Source: Avena insularis
Taxonomy: Eukaryota > Streptophyta > Magnoliopsida > Poales > Poaceae
Assembly: GCA_023614405.1 (NCBI GenBank)
Contig: CM042685.1
Coordinates: forward strand, 90,882,684 to 90,946,683
Length of the DNA stretch: 64,000 nt
Direction: 5' to 3'
Position numbers and translations under genes: made by a program. The notes beneath the pieces were generated by a model that saw nothing but the letters and a program-made list of their open reading frames with translations, made no database searches and was not told the origin of the DNA. The first letter of the stretch is position 1. The number at the start of each line of letters is the position of its first letter. Below, piece by piece: positions 57,698 to 64,000 of the stretch.

Positions 57698-58958
57698 GTG
57701 CAAGAAAACGATAGGATCGGCTTCCGCATCTCTCCCGAGTTGGAGCGACATGAGCGGTACAATTACCTGATCAGTCGCCTAACACTGAAGCCACGCAAGC
57801 CATCATTGCGGCATGCAGGGGAGAAGAACATAGAGGCTCCACCCTCGCTCGCTCAAGCAACCGCACGGCAAGGCAGTGAACATGTGAAGGCTGTCGTCAT
57901 AGCCTCATCTTCCGAGAAACAAAAGACACCCGCATCAACGGCCACGCTAATGGAGGATGTGGAGGAGTCTCACCACACGACCTCCCCAAACCACGAAGAA
58001 GAGCCCGGGACTACAACTAATGTTTCCCTAGGACAAGGCACGACGCTCCAAGTGCTACCTTCTCTTGTTTCCCTCGCAGGTGTAGAACAAGACAAGGAGA
58101 AAGAGATGACAGAAAAGAACCTCGCCCCATGCGACACTCTGGCGGTGCGCCCGGGGAAGGAGTCAAGCGATGGATGGCAACCTCCAGAGGTTACTCACGA
58201 ATTCGGCTATCCCTCGGATGAGGAGATTGTGCCAAATCCGAAGGAGGACTTCAAGAAGTCATTCCTACCATGCGTTGGCCATGTACGCTCATGGTTCAAA
58301 GGCGCCGAGACAGAATCAAGGCCAACCACATCCACGTCTCAAGATGGAGCGAGATCGACAGCCCCATGCCTTCCTATCATGATGGGGAAGGGCTCACTCT
58401 CCGAAGGAGATGCTGGATATCATCCGGAATATCACCGCGTCGCTACACCGACATCAACTCACGACTTCCCCAGAATTCAAACAAGATCTTGCAGATGGCG
58501 AGTCGACCCGGGGTCAAGACACGGCTAAAGTCTGTTGCACTTCGAAGTGTGATAGATGGATTAGCTAGAGAGGAAGGACTGGACGACTACATCGATGATG
58601 AAGGGAGCTTATCCGACTCTTCTTCTTCATCCTCATTGGAGAAGCTTCCAAATTCTCCTCCATTGGGGGCTTGAACCGTCTGTGCCATCCTATTGTGAAG
58701 ATGGCTTTGAAGATCTTCATACCGCACCTTCCCGCATGGCGGTAGATGCTGGAAACCGCACTTGAAGAACAGAGTCAAGAGCAACACCAAAAGATTGATC
58801 AACTGACATTAAAGCTCGACCAACTCATCGAGCTCATGATGAACAACAGCAACAACAATGGTGTTCCACCCCCAAACATACCACTAGGAGTGGTAGACCC
58901 GCAAGTGCAGGAGTTGCACGCTGGCACTCTAGTGACTGCGCCACCCAATCATGAGTGA
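57698..58958 (+). pseudogene. Element G downstream coding remains, function unknown
   Basis: Three frames in succession: 57698-58528 (acidic and polar, with PSDEEIVPNPKEDFKKSF), 58500-58674 (DYIDDEGSLSDSSSSSSLEK) and 58746-58958, which begins with a helix (EEQSQEQHQKIDQLTLKLDQ) and continues with an Asn-rich turn. The changes of frame suggest indels in one original reading frame. No known domain. The 3' end is lost because element H begins at 59190. Confidence 0.4.
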
Positions 58959-59189
58959 CAACATGAAGGAACAAGTGCACACACTCTACATTAGTCTACA
59001 CCCGCCATCCCAGCCACCGAAGTGCCACAACAAAGCATGCTAAAAGGCTACCATGATATGCTTAAAGATATGGTGGACGAGAGATTGAGGCAATTGGAGG
59101 TCGATAATGCTCCTCGCACCACAGGAAGCGAGACGGAGAAGCCCTATGAAGCATGGCACGACCTAGTGTCATTCCCCGCAGGGTGGCAC

Positions 59190-62100
59190 TGTAGCACCCC
59201 GGGAAAACCAGTAATATAAAATCACATGTTAAAAATACTTTGTGCATCATCCTGACATCATCATGCATATTAATTGCCAAAACTATTTTCTAAAGCCTAT
59301 GTTCTTTTCTAAAATAATCCCCTCTATTTCAAATACAAACCCCGGCCTCTTCCGTATATGTTGTTTGTCTAAAAACTATTTATTAAAGCCTTCTATAAAA
59401 TATACTATAAAACAACAATCTAAATAAAATAAAACTTTTTTTAAAACCCCGGAGGCAACCGGCCAGGCCCGTAAGCCCAACCGAAAGCCACCAAACCCTA
59501 CTCTACCCAACCCTCTGACCTAAACCCTAATCCACCCATAGCTTTCTTCCACCCCGCCGCCACCCACCACGCATGCACGCAGTGCGCCCCCCGTCTGGAC
59601 CCGTTCAACACCACGCACCCACCTCGCCGCGGTCAACTATCCCCCGGGCATGGCCCCACTCCCGCATCGCTCACCCCCGACACGTTCCACTCGCTGGCCC
59701 ACCCACGATGCTCCCTCGTGATCCCGTACTCCACCCCGCTTCCTCTCGCATGCAACCTCTCCAACCCCCGTCAATTCCTCGCGTGAGACCGATGCCTCCT
59801 TCTACATCTCCTGTCGCCGCCAGGGACACCAACTCCCCCCCCGTCGCCTCTCTACACAACCCGCAAGCCTCGCCGACCTCCGCCGTCCCATGCCCGCGTC
59901 TGGCGAACGTCCTGGCTCGATCCCCGTCGCCAGAGCTCCTCTCCGCAGCGCCTCTCCCTCCCTGCTTCTAACGCGCGAGTCCCTGGCCGCAACACCTCCT
60001 CGAGCACGCGCATGCCTGCTCCTCCTCGACGCGTGGCCTAGCTCGCAGGGCCCGGTCGCCGGCCTTCCTCTACAGCGAGTGACGCCGCTGGACTCTACAT
60101 CATCCTTCCTGTTCGCCAAGCGTCGATCGCCTCGTCGCCATCTCTGCAAGCACCGCTTCCCGTCTGGCGTCCTCCCCTCGTCGTCGCCCATCTACATCAC
60201 CACCTCCCGTCCAGGTCCCCAGCGCCTTTCGTCCATGGTTGTGACAAGCCTCCAGCACCCCATGCTCGCTTCCGTCCGCACATGTTTTTTTCTCTCTGAC
60301 GAGGCCTTGCCACGTTTTCTGCTCTGCTGTTTTGGTAGGTGCCGTATCAGTGGGGTGCTCCGGCTAGTGAGCTATGCCTTGCCCTCCTCACTTGTAATCC
60401 AATTGGTGTGTTTCCTTCCGTTTGTACTTGCTCATGTGGATGCTGTGAGGACACCGATTTGACCTTCATCAATGTTTCTTCCCCACAGTGGCCATTTCAT
60501 CGGGTTCTTCCTGTCGTTTGACCTCGCCACCAACAAGATCACGTCATCGTGGATCTGGCTCATTTTTTCCTTCTACAAGATATTCCTTGTCATCGATGAA
60601 TGAAGCCGCATGCAGGACCACCAAGATTATACCCAAGATCTCCTTCCTGGACCCGACGGCCCCGATGCCCCGATCCGAAGACCGATCCCGGCGTCCGAAG
60701 ACTGAACCCTCAAACCCCAAGATCGCCGAGTTCCCCATGTGTGACCCCAAGCCCCTATATTGTTATAATATGATAGTTAATTTGTGCATATTGAATTTTA
60801 CATGCTTGCATACATATTCGTGTGGGTTGGGGGCATTATGCCGATTCACCTCATAATTAAATATGGAGACCATATACGGCATCTAGCCTTATATTGCCCC
60901 ATTTAAATTTGTGTAGTGAACCGATGCCATGTTTCGCCTTGTTAAGAAAACATTAAAATTGCGGGGTAGCTAAACAACTATAACCATATACTTAATTGTC
61001 GGGACCCCGGTTCCGCTTTATATGACCTAATTGCATCGCATCTTTGCCATGTCATACCGCATACATGCATCATGACCGATCTTCTGTCGTAGTATTAAAT
61101 AGTGCATCCGGTGTTTCTTGTAGTGTTTTGCTTCTTCACGGACTAGGCCGATGAGTTGATGCGAGTGTCGACCAGATCTTCGGATGAAACTTCGGCAATA
61201 TTTTCCAGGCGAGCAATCTCCCCCTTTCTACCTATCTTACTTTTATAGTATTTATTCCCTCCTATTGATCTATTGCTATCTGTGTTGCGATGCTCTAGTT
61301 TCCGTACCCGTGATATACCTTGCAGCCTTATATTGCCTTGGACACATCCTATTACCTGTTGTTTGGTAGATAGTTGGACTTGCGCGTCGTAGTCGCTTGC
61401 TCAAGTGCTGTTGCGTGTCGTCCAGTACCATAGTTGTTGGAAGACTGCCATAGGCCTTATGTTGGAGATGATCATGGCTTTAATTATCGTTTAATAACTA
61501 AAATTGAAGTAGGTAAATAATGCAGAAGCACAGGTGGGCAATAGATGTTATTTGGTTTTTAACCGTCCACTTGTGTCCCGTAGGACCCCGAGTACTTGAT
61601 ACCTGTTCTTTGAATATTCGCACTATCCGCATGTGGGACCATGAATCCCCTAGCCAGAGTTGAGTCATATTTATTTCTTGGGGCCACAAAGTAGTTTGGG
61701 GCTTTATTACTATCCTATACTTTTGCCATGCTTTACTGCTTTATTTACGATTGCGCGTGGAGCGCTTGTACTGTTTAGGTAAGCGGAGTGTTTTCGCGGT
61801 ATCGACAAGCCTAGTCACACTTTCGGGTTCCCAGTCGTTTATAGCCATTGACGCAAACCTCTGGGTCCGTTCTGGAGCCGGCCAACTTCGTCACGGGTAG
61901 CTTGGTGGGGTGGCCCCCTGAAATTTATATGAATCTTGAAATTGCTCTGTCGTGATGCCTCGTTGGGTTTTCATTTGGTTGTTCTTGAGGTTGATCGTGC
62001 GTGTGTTGCTATTTGTGCCCCCCTGCAGGGTAAAACTTTCTGAAAGCCGTATCCGCGGTTATGGACGACTTGGAGCACAGTATCTCGATCACAGACAACT

Positions 62101-63097
62101 ATAACTTAAGTAGTGCTATAAATTTGACTTTATAATGACTACTAATCAGTTTCACTATAAAGGAATGGCTAAATAAAAGTGCCAACAATTGCTGGTTTGG
62201 ATTGTCACCTGTTACCATTGTATCTGACTAGTAAGTATTGCAACCACAATGGAATGGCTAAATAAAAGTACCATCAATTGCTGGGTTTTTGGGATGCCTC
62301 ATGCTATATGTATCGGACTAGTAAGTACTACAACTACAACAGAATGATTAACTAAAACTGCCCACTGCTTATTATATCAGGATGACTCACGCTATCTATA
62401 CATGACTAGTAATTTCCGCAACTATAACAGAATGAATAAAACTGACAACTGTGTGTGTTCCTCTGTTGACTTCCTCGTTTGGTCTCGAGGGGGAAATACC
62501 AGGATAGGTATGCTCGGTGATAGTTTCAGGTTGGATCTGAATAGGTCTTTCTTATCTCTCTCTGATAGCCGCCAGTTGTATTGAGTCTCAATAGGTTATT
62601 CAGTGCATGCCGCGCTGCCGCTTCAGTCTACCATACCTATGTAGGCGAGGACCGCCGAATTGTAGTCTCGCCATCTCCTGGCCTCAGTACTGAACGCTCT
62701 CTTTTTCCTTTGCCCTTTGTAGGAACCCCTTTTGTTTAAGCATGTTTTGAGATTGACGTCGTTAGCAGGGTTACCCTTCCGGCTTGGCCTGGGCAGGGTT
62801 ATGGATGCCATTGGTTATTCTTCAGGGCTCTTAGCTCAATTTGCATCTTGTCCGTACTCGGACGCTGTATCATTTTAAAGGTTATTTGGATCTTTGTATT
62901 GTATATCTGTATTCTTGACTCTTTGACTCATTGTTGTATATATCTGTTCTGTGGGTTCCATCGTGGACTATTGTGTAATGGTATTACTTTGTTTTACACC
63001 CGCACGAAAGTGCCTAGTGGGCACCTTTGAGTCGTTTCTATGCGGGTTTGGCGGGAATCGCTGAAACTTGCATAGGGTCGATTCTGAGGGTGTTACA
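59190..63097 (+). repeat. Element H 5' LTR (3908 bp)
   Basis: Starts TGTAGCACCCCGGG and ends GAGGGTGTTACA. A GC-rich block at 59440-60250 gives open frames by composition. The stretch near 62030-62075 (CTGCAGGGT, GGTTATGGAC) resembles 37450-37500 in the LTR of element E. A fourfold repeat lies at 62138-62450. Confidence 0.85.
62138..62450 (+). repeat. About 89-bp tandem repeat, four units, in element H LTR
   Basis: Units start at 62138, 62227, 62317 and 62405 with ACTA(C/G)TAA. Each holds a GGAATGGCTAAATAAAAGT-like block that becomes more diverged in units 3 and 4. Confidence 0.8.
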
Positions 63098-63100
63098 GAG

Positions 63101-63112
63101 TGGTATCAGAGC
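63101..63112 (+). other. Primer binding site of element H
   Basis: TGGTATCAGAGC, perfect, three bases after the LTR, the same site and spacing as in element E. Confidence 0.92.
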
Positions 63113-63940
63113 TCAGCAGTTACGATACCCCACTGGTCCAGCCTGTGGGATAACCTAGCTAATGGACGATGTAGAGTGTCAAAACTATTTTTCAAAATCG
63201 GTTGGATAGGTAGGTCTGCTTTTACTCCTTACCCCTCTGCTATTCTCCTCTTACCTCTACGTGTTTGAATCTACTCTCACCCTTTATTTGAGTCCAGGAA
63301 TTCTCGTGGTTGGGTTTCCATCGTACCTTTAGGGCTTCGCTTCCTCCTCTTGTAACGGTGCTTCAACATCCGACCTTCATGCTATCTGATGAATCTTTCA
63401 TCTGTTGTACCTTTCAGTGGACCAAAAATTCACAAATTTTTTCTTCCTATCCTCCGGTGTTTCCGATACGACAAAGTCAAGAACATCGGACCTGATGAGA
63501 ATCTCCATCCCTCAATTTCTGAACCTCGCTTGTTGAGATCTTCAGTGTGAATTTCGAAAGTTGGTCGCATAATCCGTCTGTTCATGTACATAGTAATGCT
63601 TTGAGTGCGGGATGGAGTCGCGACCATACCACTACTCTTATCATTCGCTTTTGTACATTGAATGGTTGGGTCAATGCAATTTACTCCTTCCACTGAAGTT
63701 AGAGGTGGCCCTATCTTTTGAGACCTCTACCTTCGTCCTTTGTTTATCCAGGGCGTTCTCTCGACGATCATGGACAACGACCCCTTGTTGGTGGTGTGGC
63801 CGATTTCAAGGCTGAGAAATAATCCTTGTTAGTGGTGTCGCGAGGATCTACACAAAGAGAGAAGATTCATATCGCCGGCCTTCTTCCCCGTATCATGAGG
63901 CGGATCTCGAGGGCGAGATCCATTGTTAGTGGTGTCGAAT
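63113..63940 (+). other. Element H internal domain, non-coding
   Basis: No frame above about 90 codons and no recognisable gag, protease, RT or integrase. Near the 3' end the motif TTGTTAGTGGTGTCG or close variants occurs three times (63785-63799, 63826-63840 and 63923-63937), the last three bases from the LTR. GAGGGCGAGATCC at 63909 recalls the GAGGACGAGATTC before the LTR of element E. Confidence 0.7.
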
Positions 63941-64000
63941 TGTAGCACCCCGGGAAAACCAGTAATATAAAATCGCATGTTAAAAATACTTTGTGCATCA
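63941..64000 (+). repeat. Element H 3' LTR, first 60 bp
   Basis: Repeats the start of the LTR at 59190. The rest lies beyond the window. Confidence 0.88.

Larger units (their letters stand above)
59190..64000 (+). mobile_element. Element H: long-LTR non-autonomous retrotransposon, 3' LTR cut by window end
   Basis: 5' LTR 59190-63097 (3908 bp), initiator-Met PBS (63101-63112), internal domain of 843 bp (63098-63940) without gag or pol, and the first 60 bp of the 3' LTR. The two LTR starts differ at one position in those 60 bp (TCACATG at the first, TCGCATG at the second). It lies in element G and must have used proteins of a relative. Confidence 0.85.

Noticed and set aside
59573..60462. Ser/Pro/Arg-rich frames at 59.6-60.5 kb
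   Set aside because: GC-rich part of the LTR of H; no domain and heavy overlap between strands.
1..64000. Host protein-coding gene, tRNA or rRNA
   Set aside because: Every frame with recognisable protein content belongs to a transposable element; I saw no convincing exon structure of a host gene and no RNA gene motif.

Overview
This window looks like intergenic DNA from a large grass genome, most likely Triticeae (wheat, barley, rye or a relative). Almost all of it is made of nested, decayed transposable elements. The retrotransposons resemble families known from Triticeae: a Sabrina-like non-autonomous Gypsy, an Angela/BARE-like Copia, Tekay/Del-like chromoviruses and an Athila-like Gypsy. 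I see no host protein-coding gene, tRNA, rRNA or CRISPR array. I use letters A-H for the elements; family names are from recognition, not from a search.

Layout. (1) 529-27919: element A, an Athila-like Gypsy on the minus strand. Its 5' LTR (26472-27919), PBS, gag, protease and an extra ATHILA-type reading frame survive, but reverse transcriptase and integrase are gone; a 5'-truncated LINE (22183-24335) sits where they should be. Its 3' LTR (529-1146 plus 17841-18538) is split by element B. (2) 1147-17835: element B, a Sabrina-like element on the plus strand with three LTRs in the order LTR, internal, LTR, internal, LTR, bounded by a 5-bp target duplication with one mismatch. Element C, a complete but dead Copia (7262-15516), lies in B, and a 32-bp scrap of the same Copia end is found at a second place (2075-2106), so B was tandemly duplicated after C went in. 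The uninterrupted 5' LTR of A shows the empty site at 27231.

(3) 27920-34870: a DNA-transposon-like region. A minus-strand reading frame (28620-28949) carries the transposase-associated domain of CACTA elements. It is followed by two full and one partial copy of a 2.1-2.7 kb macro-repeat, each full copy ending in an array of roughly 130-220 bp units rich in the plant telomere motif CCCTAAA.

(4) 34871-51955: element D, a minus-strand chromovirus missing its 5' half, with RT, RNase H, integrase and chromodomain remains and a split 3' LTR. Nested in that LTR with a perfect AGTTA target duplication is element E (35081-47020), a structurally complete chromovirus with ORF0, gag, protease, RT, RNase H, integrase and chromodomain. 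ORF0 is open, while gag-pol has one frameshift and several stops.

(5) 51956-53705: element F, an LTR plus PBS and gag start of another Gypsy element. (6) about 53735-59189: element G, an LTR, a PBS-like site and a decayed reading frame of unknown function, cut by element H. (7) 59190-64000: element H, with a 3.9 kb LTR, an internal domain of only 843 bp without gag or pol, and the first 60 bp of its second LTR at the window end.

All coding segments are pseudogenes, with the possible exceptions of ORF0 in E and the CACTA-type frame. Many stops look like CGA-to-TGA changes, as expected from decay of methylated CpG in silenced elements.
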